Shown here: positions 52,497 through 60,778 of the stretch, piece by piece
Numbering within the stretch: position 1 is the first letter of the stretch
How the letters are laid out: each line of letters opens with the position of its first letter
Origin: an uncultured Dorea sp.
GTDB lineage: Bacteria; Bacillota; Clostridia; Lachnospirales; Lachnospiraceae
NCBI GenBank assembly: GCA_947652615.1
Contig: CANTDX010000001.1
Span: 124,001 to 188,000, forward strand
Length of the DNA stretch: 64,000 nucleotides
Direction: 5' to 3'
The notes under the pieces: generated by a model
Database searches by the model: none
Told to the model about the DNA's origin: nothing
Seen by the model: only the letters and a program-made list of their open reading frames with translations
Made by a program: the position numbers and the translations under genes

Positions 52497-53135
52497 ATGA
52501 CAAAAGAGAAATTAGCCCTGGAGATTATCGAACGCCTGAAAAAGGAATATCCGGACGCCGGATGTACCCTGGATTATGATCAGGCATGGAAATTACTGGT
52601 CAGCGTACGGTTGGCAGCCCAATGTACAGATGCCCGGGTGAATGTCGTGGTTGAAGGCCTGTACGAGAAATTCCCGGATGTAGACGCACTGGCCGCGGCA
52701 GATGTAGCAGAGATCGAAGAGATCGTCCGGCCCTGCGGGCTTGGCAAGAGTAAGGCCAGAGATATCAGTGCATGTATGAAGATATTGAAAGAAGACTATG
52801 ACGGCAAGATCCCCAAGGACTTCAACGCACTTCTGAAGCTCCCGGGTGTGGGGCGTAAGAGTGCGAACCTGATCATGGGCGATGTATTCGGCGAACCGGC
52901 TATCGTAACGGATACGCACTGCATCCGCATGGTCAACCGCATGGGACTGGTAGACGGCATCAAGGAACCCAAGAAGGTTGAGATGGCGCTCTGGAAGATC
53001 ATCCCTCCCAAGGAAGGCAGTGACTTCTGCCACCGCCTGGTCTACCACGGAAGAGATATCTGCACCGCCAGGACGAAGCCGTACTGCGACCGCTGCTGCT
53101 TACAGGACATCTGCGCGAAGAACGGGGTAGAATAG
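52497..53135 (+). CDS. nth: endonuclease III
   Basis: This 212-residue bifunctional DNA glycosylase/AP lyase acts on oxidised pyrimidines. It has the helix-hairpin-helix LLKLPGVGRKSANLIMGD (with the catalytic Lys), the catalytic Asp in IVTDTHCIRMVNRM and a C-terminal 4Fe-4S cluster motif (CTARTKPYCDRCCLQDIC, first spacing seven residues rather than six). Start at 52497 with TGGAGGAG upstream; the longer frame runs back into the small-RNA terminator. Confidence 0.95.
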   Translation: MTKEKLALEIIERLKKEYPDAGCTLDYDQAWKLLVSVRLAAQCTDARVNVVVEGLYEKFPDVDALAAADVAEIEEIVRPCGLGKSKARDISACMKILKEDYDGKIPKDFNALLKLPGVGRKSANLIMGDVFGEPAIVTDTHCIRMVNRMGLVDGIKEPKKVEMALWKIIPPKEGSDFCHRLVYHGRDICTARTKPYCDRCCLQDICAKNGVE

Positions 53136-53137
53136 AA

Positions 53138-53383
53138 TCAGCTCTGCCGGAGCGCCTTCAGGCATTCTATGAATTCCAGGTCGTCCTGCTTAAGCTTCAA
53201 GTTGGAGCAATAATTCTTGCCCTCCGGAGTCGTTACGTTGATCTCGACAACCGAACCCTCCATGAGTGCATCCTGCGATATCGCATTGAGGAACAACGGG
53301 AATTTGGGATGATTCAGGCGAAAATGCTCCATACACCCCTTTAGCTTCTGAATCATTGCAATTTGGTTAAAATTCATATTCAA
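53138..53383 (-). CDS. hypothetical small protein (81 aa)
   Basis: This 81-residue acidic protein is of unknown function (IAMIQKLKGCMEHFRLNHPK, then EGSVVEINVTTPEGKNYCSN, ending LEFIECLKALRQS). It probably begins at a TTG at 53383, 9 bases after GGAGG, or at the ATG two codons on. It has no signal or membrane segment. Its stop is 2 bases from the nth stop on the other strand. It resembles widespread Lachnospiraceae hypotheticals but I cannot name it. Confidence 0.6.
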   Translation of the reverse strand: MNMNFNQIAMIQKLKGCMEHFRLNHPKFPLFLNAISQDALMEGSVVEINVTTPEGKNYCSNLKLKQDDLEFIECLKALRQS

Positions 53384-53461
53384 GACAAGGTACCTCCCAT
53401 GTTTGTTTCTATATCATTATACTGAACTGTTCGAAAATAGTCAAAGAAAGAAGAGAATCTT

Positions 53462-54235
53462 ATGGATCTGCAACACGCAAAAACGGAATTTGAACGTTAT
53501 CTGGACGGCTATGACCGGAACGATGACAAGGTACATCTGAAGATCGTGCATACCTACGGTGTAACTGAATACAGCCGGCAGATTGCCGAACGGCTGAATC
53601 TTCCTGATGAAGACCGGGAGCTGGCACAATTGATCGGCCTGCTGCATGATATCGGCAGATTCGAACAATTGAAACGGTTCGACAGCTTCGAACCAGATAC
53701 TATGGATCATGCAAGCTTTGGAGTCCAGATTCTATTCTCAGAAGGAATGATCCGGAACTTCGCAGAAAAAGATTCGTGGGACGGCATTATCCGAACAGCG
53801 ATCGCCAGGCACAGCGATTTCCGGCTGACCGGCATCACAGACAGCCGTACCCTGATGCATGCCCGCATCATCCGGGACGCTGACAAGCTGGATAACTGCC
53901 GGGTGAAGCTTGAAGACACCATCGAAACCATACTGGGCGTCTCTGCCGAAGAGGTCGGCAGAGATTCCGTCAGCCCGGAGGTTATGGCTCAGTTTTGCAG
54001 AAAAGAATCCATCCTCTCTTCCATAAGAAGAACGAAGATGGATTACTGGCTGTCTTATCTGGCTTATTTCTTCGACATTAACTATAAGGTATCCTGGGAT
54101 ATTATCCGTGAACATGATTATGTGGCACGGCTGATCGCCCGGATCCCGTATTCCAATCCGCAGGCTCAGGTGCAGATGGATGAGGTCCGGACGATACTGG
54201 ATGCGTATATGATGAATTTTACAGAAAGACTCTGA
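53462..54235 (+). CDS. HD-domain phosphohydrolase
   Basis: This 257-residue HD protein has the metal motif in LAQLIGLLHDIGRFEQL, upstream HTYGVTEYSRQIA (first His) and later IARHSDFRL and RDADKLDNCR (remaining ligands). It acts on nucleotides or related phosphates; the exact substrate is unknown. AGAAAGAAGAGA lies upstream of the ATG. Monocistronic between two minus-strand genes. Confidence 0.85.
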   Translation: MDLQHAKTEFERYLDGYDRNDDKVHLKIVHTYGVTEYSRQIAERLNLPDEDRELAQLIGLLHDIGRFEQLKRFDSFEPDTMDHASFGVQILFSEGMIRNFAEKDSWDGIIRTAIARHSDFRLTGITDSRTLMHARIIRDADKLDNCRVKLEDTIETILGVSAEEVGRDSVSPEVMAQFCRKESILSSIRRTKMDYWLSYLAYFFDINYKVSWDIIREHDYVARLIARIPYSNPQAQVQMDEVRTILDAYMMNFTERL

Positions 54236-54242
54236 AAACGGA

Positions 54243-55106
54243 TTATATAACGGCTTCCCAACGCCCGGAAGCCCCGCACGGGAGGTATAATCCTGTGCGG
54301 CCGACAGGCAGCCCAATCTCCTGAGAGGCAACGCTGCCTTCATATCCCTTAAGTTCAACGCTCAGCATATAAGTCAGCACCGCCGGTGCGAGTCCTGTCG
54401 TATAAGAATTGACCAGGAAGAACAACGGTGTGTCTGACAGAAGCTTCGCGCACAGCCGGATCAGCGGATGAATCGCGTCTTCTATCTTCCAGATCTCTCC
54501 CTTGGGCCCTCTTCCGTAAGACGGCGGGTCCATGATAATGGCATCATAGTGATTCCCTCTCCGGATCTCCCGCTCTACGAACTTGACACAGTCATCCACA
54601 AGCCACCGGACAGGCTTATCCGCCAATCCGGAAGACGCGGCATTCTCCTTCGCCCAGTTGACCATCCCCTTGGATGCGTCCACATGCGTGACACTGGCTC
54701 CGGCAGCCGCAGCAGACAAAGTGGCGCCGCCCGTATAGGCGAACAGATTCAGCACCTTGACGGGACGCCCGGCCCGGCGGATCTTCTCTGAGAACCAGTC
54801 CCAGTTCGCCGCCTGCTCCGGAAACAGACCGGTATGCTTGAAGCTGAACGGCTTCAGGTTGAATGTCAGATCACGGTAATGGATCTGCCACTGCTTGGGC
54901 AGGTCGAAGAACTCCCAATCGCCGCCCCCCTTCCTGCTTCGGTGGTAATGGCCGTTCCTATGCGTCCAGCCCTGGTCGGTCCGCGGCGTATCCCATATAA
55001 CCTGGGGATCCGGGCGGACCAGGATGTAATCTCCCCAGCGTTCTAATTTCTCACCTTTGCTGCAATCTATGATCTCATAATCTTTCCAGTTATCTGCAAT
55101 CCACAT
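54243..55106 (-). CDS. class I SAM-dependent rRNA methyltransferase (RlmK/RlmI-like)
   Basis: This 287-residue protein has KVLNLFAYTGGATLSAAAAGA (SAM loop), THVDASKGMVNWAKEN, and YDAIIMDPPSYGRGPKGEIW, the D-P-P-S/Y motif of RNA or DNA methyltransferases. The fold matches the catalytic domain of RlmI/RlmK-type 23S rRNA methylases without a PUA domain. I start at the ATG at 55106 with AAAGGAAA upstream. Monocistronic. Confidence 0.85.
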   Translation of the reverse strand: MWIADNWKDYEIIDCSKGEKLERWGDYILVRPDPQVIWDTPRTDQGWTHRNGHYHRSRKGGGDWEFFDLPKQWQIHYRDLTFNLKPFSFKHTGLFPEQAANWDWFSEKIRRAGRPVKVLNLFAYTGGATLSAAAAGASVTHVDASKGMVNWAKENAASSGLADKPVRWLVDDCVKFVEREIRRGNHYDAIIMDPPSYGRGPKGEIWKIEDAIHPLIRLCAKLLSDTPLFFLVNSYTTGLAPAVLTYMLSVELKGYEGSVASQEIGLPVGRTGLYLPCGASGRWEAVI

Positions 55107-55212
55107 GGTATATTTCCTTTCTGTATACATGATCGGACGGCAGTCCGCCCGCCCCGGGAATGGCATGCATCACGGGATGCCCGAATGGGGATTCTTGTAT
55201 AGAATATACACT

Positions 55213-55245
55213 AAAAAAAGATTTCTGTAAATAAAAGAAATCTCC
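55213..55245 (-). terminator. second terminator behind small-RNA copy 2
   Basis: On the minus strand, GAGATTTC-loop-GAAATCT is followed by a run of seven T. It lies just beyond the small RNA's own C/G-rich terminator and shields the methyltransferase gene from read-through. Confidence 0.75.
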
Positions 55246-55249
55246 ATGC

Positions 55250-55411
55250 AACAACAAACCCCTTCTGTTCCTTACGGAATGAAGGGGCTCGCTGTTGTTA
55301 TAGTTATCTAAAAGGAATGAGAGTAAAGTGCGGCACCCGGGGTAAATCCAACCCCCTGGGTGCAATACTTTGTGAGGGGGGAGATAGTTGAATCTGTCTT
55401 TCAACTATCTG
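55250..55411 (-). ncRNA. structured small RNA, copy 2 (undescribed family)
   Basis: Inferred minus-strand RNA of about 160 bases, the paralogue of the copy at 52235. Order: stem 1 (GATAGTTGA / TCAACTATC), C-rich single strand (TCTCCCCCCTCA), a longer stem 2 (GCACCCAGGGG ... CCCCGGGTGC, framed by AAAGT and ACTTT), the 43-base identical segment (55289-55331) and a terminator (CCCCTTC ... GAAGGGG with TTTGTTG). Stem 2 differs in sequence from copy 1 but keeps pairing. No convincing start codon occurs within it. Confidence 0.65.
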
Positions 55412-55417
55412 TCTCTT

Positions 55418-55493
55418 AGTATAAGGGCAAAATGTGTCCAAAGTATGTTTATTTCCTTAAACAAAACGAAAATTTCTTAAGAGGAGATTAAAA
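55418..55493 (-). promoter_or_regulatory. promoter region of small-RNA copy 2
   Basis: On the minus strand a TTTTAATCTCC/TCTTAAGAA pair (11-base phase, 55474-55493) is followed by the conserved 15-base word (55435-55449) and TATACT (55418-55423). The distances from the word and from the TCTTAAG box to the -10 are the same as in copy 1 to within two bases. Confidence 0.55.
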
Positions 55494-55674
55494 TATCGTC
55501 AGACAATCATCCCTGGTCTTCGAACCCGGATCACCCGGACCGACCCAACCGTCAATTTTACCTTTTCTTTTTCCCCATTCTCCTATATAATAATGTAAGC
55601 GTCGAAAAATATTTCACGCGCTGTGATACAAATCAATGAGTGTATTTCAATGATATCATACGAGGAGGATACAT

Positions 55675-58600
55675 ATGCCAAAAAGAACAGACATTCACAA
55701 GGTACTCATCATCGGTTCCGGTCCTATCATCATCGGGCAGGCCTGCGAATTCGACTATTCCGGAACCCAGGCATGCAAAGCACTGCGCAATCTCGGCTAT
55801 GAGATCGTGCTTGTCAATTCCAATCCGGCTACCATCATGACCGATCCGGAGATGGCGGACGTCACCTACATCGAACCATTGAATGTAGAACGGTTAGAGC
55901 AGATCATAGCCAAAGAACGGCCCGATGCGCTCCTGCCGAACCTGGGGGGGCAATCCGGGCTGAATCTGTGTGCAGAGCTTGCCAAGGAAGGGATTCTTGA
56001 TAAATACAATGTCAAAGTCATAGGCGTCCAGGTGGATGCCATCGAGCGCGGAGAGGACAGAATCGAGTTCAAGAAGTCCATGGATGCACTTGGGATCGAG
56101 ATGGCAAGAAGCGAGGTAGCTTACAGTGTTGAGGAAGCGCTTGGCATCGCCGGCCGCCTGGGATACCCTGTGGTTCTGCGCCCTGCTTACACCATGGGCG
56201 GCGCCGGCGGCGGACTGGTGTATAATAAAGAAGAGCTTAAGACCGTGTGCGCCAGAGGGCTGCAGGCAAGTTTAGTAGGCCAGGTATTGGTAGAAGAATC
56301 CATCCTCGGATGGGAGGAGCTTGAGCTTGAGGTTGTCCGGGACGCCGACAACAACATGATCACGGTATGTTTTATTGAGAATATTGATCCGCTGGGGGTT
56401 CACACCGGCGACTCCTTCTGTTCTGCTCCGATGCTTACCATATCGGAAGAATGCCAGAAGGAACTGCAGCGGCAGGCATATAAGATCGTAGAATCTGTAG
56501 AAGTGATCGGCGGAACCAATGTACAATTTGCCCATGACCCTGTGACCGGCCGGATCGTGGTTATCGAGATCAATCCCAGAACCTCCCGTTCCTCCGCACT
56601 TGCTTCTAAGGCTACCGGTTTCCCGATCGCACTGGTATCCGCCATGCTTGCCGCAGGACTGACCTTGAAGGATATCCCCTGCGGGAAATACGGCACGCTG
56701 GATCGATACGTTCCGGACGGCGATTATGTAGTAATCAAGTTCGCGCGCTGGGCATTCGAGAAATTCAAGGGAGTCGAAGATAAACTCGGCACGCAGATGC
56801 GCGCCGTAGGCGAGGTCATGAGTATCGGCAAGACCTACAAGGAAGCCTTCCAGAAGGCGATCCGAAGCCTGGAGACCGGACGGTATGGTCTGGGATACGC
56901 CAGGGATTATCATGAGAAGAGCAAAGAACAGCTTCTCCATATGCTGATCACGCCGTCCAGCGACCGTCATTTTATCATGTACGAAGCCCTTCGCAAGGGG
57001 GCGTCCGTGGAGGAGATCTTCGATATCACGAAGGTAAAGACTTATTTTATAGAGCAGATGAAAGAACTTGTGGAGGAAGAAGAGGCTCTTATTGCGTCCC
57101 GCGGAAGCCTTCCTTCTGATGATATGCTGATCTCGGCCAAGAAGAATGGTTTCTCGGACAAGTATTTAAGTCAGATCCTTGACATTTCTGAAGACATCAT
57201 CCGCAGCCGCCGTATCGAACTGGGCGTGGAAGAGGCCTGGGAGGGTGTACATGTAAGCGGAACCCCGGACAGCGCGTATTATTATTCTACCTACAACGCC
57301 GCGGATCAGAATCCGGTCAGCACCGGCAAGCCGAAGATCATGATCCTTGGCGGAGGACCCAACCGGATCGGTCAGGGTATCGAGTTCGATTACTGCTGCG
57401 TCCATGCGTCACTGGCGCTTAAGAAGCTGGGCTTCGAGACCATCATCGTAAACTGCAACCCGGAGACGGTCTCAACGGATTACGACACCTCCGACAAGCT
57501 GTATTTTGAGCCGCTGACCTTAGAAGACGTGCTGAGCATATATAAGAAGGAACAGCCCGTCGGCGTGATCGCCCAGTTCGGCGGACAGACGCCTCTGAAC
57601 CTGGCCTCTGACCTCGAGAAGAACGGCGTCAAGATCCTTGGTACTTCACCTTCCGTGATCGACCTGGCGGAGGACCGCGACCTGTTCCGTGAGATGATGG
57701 ACAGATTAGAGATCCCTATGCCGGAATCCGGTATGGCAACCACCATAGACGAAGCCCTGTCGATCGCACACAAGATCGGATATCCGGTTATGGTTCGTCC
57801 TTCCTACGTCCTTGGCGGACGCGGCATGGAAGTAGTATATGACGATGATAGCATGGCGGGCTATATGAAAGCCGCTGTCGGTGTAACCCCTGACCGGCCG
57901 ATCCTGATCGACCGTTTCCTGAACCATGCGCTGGAATGTGAAGCAGACGCCATCAGCGACGGCAGCCACGCTTTTGTCCCCGCCGTGATGGAGCATATAG
58001 AACTGGCAGGCGTGCACTCCGGAGATTCCGCGTGCATCATCCCGTCCGTACACATTTCCCCGGAGAATGTACAGACTATCAAGGAATATACCCGCAGGAT
58101 CGCCGAGGAAATGCATGTCAAGGGACTTATGAACATGCAGTATGCCATCGAGAACGGCAAGGTATACGTCCTGGAAGCGAATCCCCGGGCATCCCGGACC
58201 GTGCCGCTGGTATCCAAGGTATGCAATATCCGCATGGTGCCGCTGGCGACAGACATCATCACCTCCGAGCTTACCGGCCGGCCGTCGCCTGTACAGAACC
58301 TTAAGGAACAGCACATCCCGTATTACGGAGTGAAGGAAGCTGTATTTCCGTTCAATATGTTCCAGGAAGTCGACCCTCTTCTGGGCCCTGAGATGCGCTC
58401 CACCGGGGAAGTCCTCGGGCTGTCGCCATCTTACGGCGAGGCATTCTACAAGGCACAGGAAGCCACACAGTCCAAGCTGCCCCTTGGCGGTACGGTGCTG
58501 ATCTCCGTGAACCGCAAGGACAAGGCCGAGGTAGTAGAGATTGCCCAGAGCTTCGCGGATGACGGCTTCAAGATCCTCGCCACCGGCAATACCTATGAAC

Positions 58601-58899
58601 TGATCCGAAGCGCCGGAATCGAAGCCGAGAAGGTGAAGAAGCTCTACGAAGGGCGTCCGAACATCCTGGACATGATCACCAACGAGAGCATCGACCTGAT
58701 TGTCAATTCACCGGCCGGCAAGGAGAGCGTTCACGACGACAGCTACCTGCGCAAAGCCGCAATCAAGGCGAAGATTCCGTATATCACGACCATTGCCGCC
58801 GCGAGAGTCACCGCCAAGGGAATCCGGTATATCAAAGAACACGGCAACGGAGACGTGAAGTCACTGCAGCAATTACACAGCGAGATTACGGATAGATAA
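55675..58899 (+). CDS. carB: carbamoyl-phosphate synthase large subunit
   Basis: This 1074-residue enzyme makes carbamoyl phosphate from bicarbonate, ammonia and two ATP for pyrimidine and arginine synthesis. Two homologous ATP-grasp halves are visible: GSGPIIIGQACEFDYSG ... PAYTMGGAGGG ... INPRTSRSSAL, and LGGGPNRIGQGIEFDYC ... PSYVLGGRGM ... ANPRASRTVP. The C-terminal methylglyoxal-synthase-like domain follows (ILATGNTYELIRSAGI, about residues 940-1074), the site of allosteric control. AGGAGGA lies 7 bases before the ATG. The small subunit carA is not adjacent. Confidence 0.97.
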   Translation: MPKRTDIHKVLIIGSGPIIIGQACEFDYSGTQACKALRNLGYEIVLVNSNPATIMTDPEMADVTYIEPLNVERLEQIIAKERPDALLPNLGGQSGLNLCAELAKEGILDKYNVKVIGVQVDAIERGEDRIEFKKSMDALGIEMARSEVAYSVEEALGIAGRLGYPVVLRPAYTMGGAGGGLVYNKEELKTVCARGLQASLVGQVLVEESILGWEELELEVVRDADNNMITVCFIENIDPLGVHTGDSFCSAPMLTISEECQKELQRQAYKIVESVEVIGGTNVQFAHDPVTGRIVVIEINPRTSRSSALASKATGFPIALVSAMLAAGLTLKDIPCGKYGTLDRYVPDGDYVVIKFARWAFEKFKGVEDKLGTQMRAVGEVMSIGKTYKEAFQKAIRSLETGRYGLGYARDYHEKSKEQLLHMLITPSSDRHFIMYEALRKGASVEEIFDITKVKTYFIEQMKELVEEEEALIASRGSLPSDDMLISAKKNGFSDKYLSQILDISEDIIRSRRIELGVEEAWEGVHVSGTPDSAYYYSTYNAADQNPVSTGKPKIMILGGGPNRIGQGIEFDYCCVHASLALKKLGFETIIVNCNPETVSTDYDTSDKLYFEPLTLEDVLSIYKKEQPVGVIAQFGGQTPLNLASDLEKNGVKILGTSPSVIDLAEDRDLFREMMDRLEIPMPESGMATTIDEALSIAHKIGYPVMVRPSYVLGGRGMEVVYDDDSMAGYMKAAVGVTPDRPILIDRFLNHALECEADAISDGSHAFVPAVMEHIELAGVHSGDSACIIPSVHISPENVQTIKEYTRRIAEEMHVKGLMNMQYAIENGKVYVLEANPRASRTVPLVSKVCNIRMVPLATDIITSELTGRPSPVQNLKEQHIPYYGVKEAVFPFNMFQEVDPLLGPEMRSTGEVLGLSPSYGEAFYKAQEATQSKLPLGGTVLISVNRKDKAEVVEIAQSFADDGFKILATGNTYELIRSAGIEAEKVKKLYEGRPNILDMITNESIDLIVNSPAGKESVHDDSYLRKAAIKAKIPYITTIAAARVTAKGIRYIKEHGNGDVKSLQQLHSEITDR

Positions 58900-58932
58900 T
58901 CCGGACGGCTGCATAACAAGATTACAGACAGG

Positions 58933-58972
58933 GGACACTGTAAAGGAACCAGCGCTTCCTTTTACAGTGTCC
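58933..58972 (+). terminator. hairpin downstream of carB
   Basis: GGACACTGTAAAGGAA pairs with TTCCTTTTACAGTGTCC (one bulge) with a 7-base loop, 33 bases past the carB stop. The 3' flank is only weakly T-rich. Confidence 0.6.
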
Positions 58973-58990
58973 TCTGCATTCTATATAGAA

Positions 58991-59545
58991 TCACATCCCG
59001 GCAAGCCTGTCGTTCAATATATATTCTAACTGACAGTCATACGGCTCTGCCTCCACGTGCTTCCGACAGTATTCTTCTGCTTCCGCACATCCCATGGCCC
59101 GATAGAATGCCTGCGTCTCAACTGCCGAATGTCCCGATATATACAGCTTATCTGCTCCCTGCTCCTTCGCCCACTGACCCGCCTTAAGAAACAGCGTCCT
59201 TCCGATCCCTTCTCCCCGCATATCCCCGGACACATGCAGACTGGTCAGGTCAAGGTACTGCCCCCGGCTTCCGAACGGTTCTGACTCAACAGATGCGAAC
59301 CCCTTAAGAACACCGCCGCAGAATGCGCCCCATACCGCTCCGCCAGTCTCCGCCGTATTCTTAAGGCATTTGACCAAGAGCTGATAATCCTCCTCCGACC
59401 AGTCATCTATGAAGGGCGCATCCCGGACCACCCACTTCCCCTCTTCTCTTCGCCAGCACTTCGTGACCTCCTGACGGCGGATAAACTGCCCGAACAATTC
59501 CCGGCAGATTTCTTCCTTCTCTAACCTTCGATATTCTATCCTCAT
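58991..59545 (-). CDS. GNAT family N-acetyltransferase
   Basis: This 184-residue acetyltransferase has LTSLHVSGDMRGEGIGRTLFLKAGQWAKE (acetyl-CoA loop R-G-E-G-I-G) and KLYISGHSAVETQAFYRAMG. The N-terminal extension (ICRELFGQFIRRQEVTKCWR) is typical of a Clostridia subgroup of unknown substrate. It converges with carB. CAAGGAGA is the ribosome site. Confidence 0.85.
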   Translation of the reverse strand: MRIEYRRLEKEEICRELFGQFIRRQEVTKCWRREEGKWVVRDAPFIDDWSEEDYQLLVKCLKNTAETGGAVWGAFCGGVLKGFASVESEPFGSRGQYLDLTSLHVSGDMRGEGIGRTLFLKAGQWAKEQGADKLYISGHSAVETQAFYRAMGCAEAEEYCRKHVEAEPYDCQLEYILNDRLAGM

Positions 59546-59727
59546 AATCCAACTCTCCTTGAGAAACTATTTTGTTTATTATAGCAGAAAATCAGCCGCG
59601 CAACCGAAAGTTTACATCGATTTCTTCAAAAGCAACATGAAATTTATAGATTTTACATGGGAAATATTATAAGATAAACCCAACCTGAAACGCGTAAAGG
59701 CAATACAAGAAAGAAAGGGTACACACT

Positions 59728-60624
59728 ATGAGCTTATTTGGAGAAAACCTACAATACTATAGAAAACGAAATAATATCACACAGGAACAGCTTGCCGAGC
59801 AACTGGAGGTTTCCCGGCAGACGATATCCAAATGGGAATCCGGCGCCTCTTATGCCGAGATGGAGAAGCTCTTGCAGCTATGCGATCTGTTCTCCTGCGA
59901 CCTGGATACTTTACTTCGTAAAGACGCAAGCATCTCAGAGATAGAAGACAACCTGCAGCACCGGGAGCATATGAAGCATTTCCGCAAATGGATCACCTTC
60001 GGCGTCGCCCTCATCATCTTCGCCGCCGCTTTCTATGAACTGATAACAGGTCTTAGATGGATGGACGAGGAAGTCTTGGATACCGTATTCATGATAATTG
60101 CCACGGTCGCCATCCTGATCCTGATCGTACAGGGGATGAAGGATTCCGACTACCGCAAGAAGCATCCAGTCATCCAGGACTTCTATACCCAGGAAGAGAA
60201 AGATGCCTTTGACAGCCATTTCCCGGCAAAGATCGCGACCGGCGTCGGACTGATCCTGATCGGGATGCTTATTGGGATGAACGGAGACTCGCTTCCGCTG
60301 CCGGACAACATGACAGATGATTTCTACTACGGCGTCTTCATGCTCTTCGTGACCGCCGCCGTATCCATCTTTGCCTATACCGGGATGCATAAGACAGAAT
60401 TCGACGTTGCGGCCTATAACAGAGAGAACTCCCCGGAGGCCAAAGCCAAGAACAGTCCGATCGCCGTCTGGTGCGGATGCATCATGCTTCTTGCCACTAT
60501 CGTCTTCCTGATCGCAGGACTGGTGTTTAGCCTCTGGGAGATCTGCTGGATCGTATACCCGATCGGCGGACTCCTATGCGGCATGGCCACCCTGATCCTG
60601 AACCGCCAGAAGCCAGAACAGTAA
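59728..60624 (+). CDS. XRE-family regulator fused to a membrane domain
   Basis: This 298-residue protein has an N-terminal Cro/C1 helix-turn-helix (KRNNITQEQLAEQLEVSRQT, then ISKWESGASYAEMEKLLQLC) and five or six membrane helices from about residue 85 on (ITFGVALIIFAAAFYELITG; IATGVGLILIGMLIGM). This fusion is common in Firmicutes and may link membrane state to transcription. AAAGGG lies upstream of the ATG. Converges with the met operon; target unknown. Confidence 0.85.
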   Translation: MSLFGENLQYYRKRNNITQEQLAEQLEVSRQTISKWESGASYAEMEKLLQLCDLFSCDLDTLLRKDASISEIEDNLQHREHMKHFRKWITFGVALIIFAAAFYELITGLRWMDEEVLDTVFMIIATVAILILIVQGMKDSDYRKKHPVIQDFYTQEEKDAFDSHFPAKIATGVGLILIGMLIGMNGDSLPLPDNMTDDFYYGVFMLFVTAAVSIFAYTGMHKTEFDVAAYNRENSPEAKAKNSPIAVWCGCIMLLATIVFLIAGLVFSLWEICWIVYPIGGLLCGMATLILNRQKPEQ

Positions 60625-60674
60625 GTCTAATGCGCATTCACTGCGCTGACCGTGCCGTAGAATAGAGCATGAAA

Positions 60675-60745
60675 GCATCCGGCCCATCGCGAAGCGATTG
60701 TTAATGGCCGGATGCCTGTAACAGTGAAGGTATCTGAACTGTTAC
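60675..60745. terminator. two hairpins between convergent XRE and metQ genes
   Basis: GCATCCGGCC (60675-60684) pairs with GGCCGGATGC (60706-60715), and GTAACAGT (60718-60725) pairs with ACTGTTAC (60738-60745). Neither has a clear U run, so they are candidate weak bidirectional terminators. Confidence 0.4.
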
Positions 60746-60778
60746 CATTTTCAGACAAGTCCCTATATCTTATATCCT

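Noticed and set aside
52235-55411. Composite transposon or MITE pair formed by the inverted sRNA copies
   Set aside because: The shared parts are a promoter word, stems and a terminator with compensating differences, and there are no terminal repeats, target duplications or transposase. Structured RNA explains it better.
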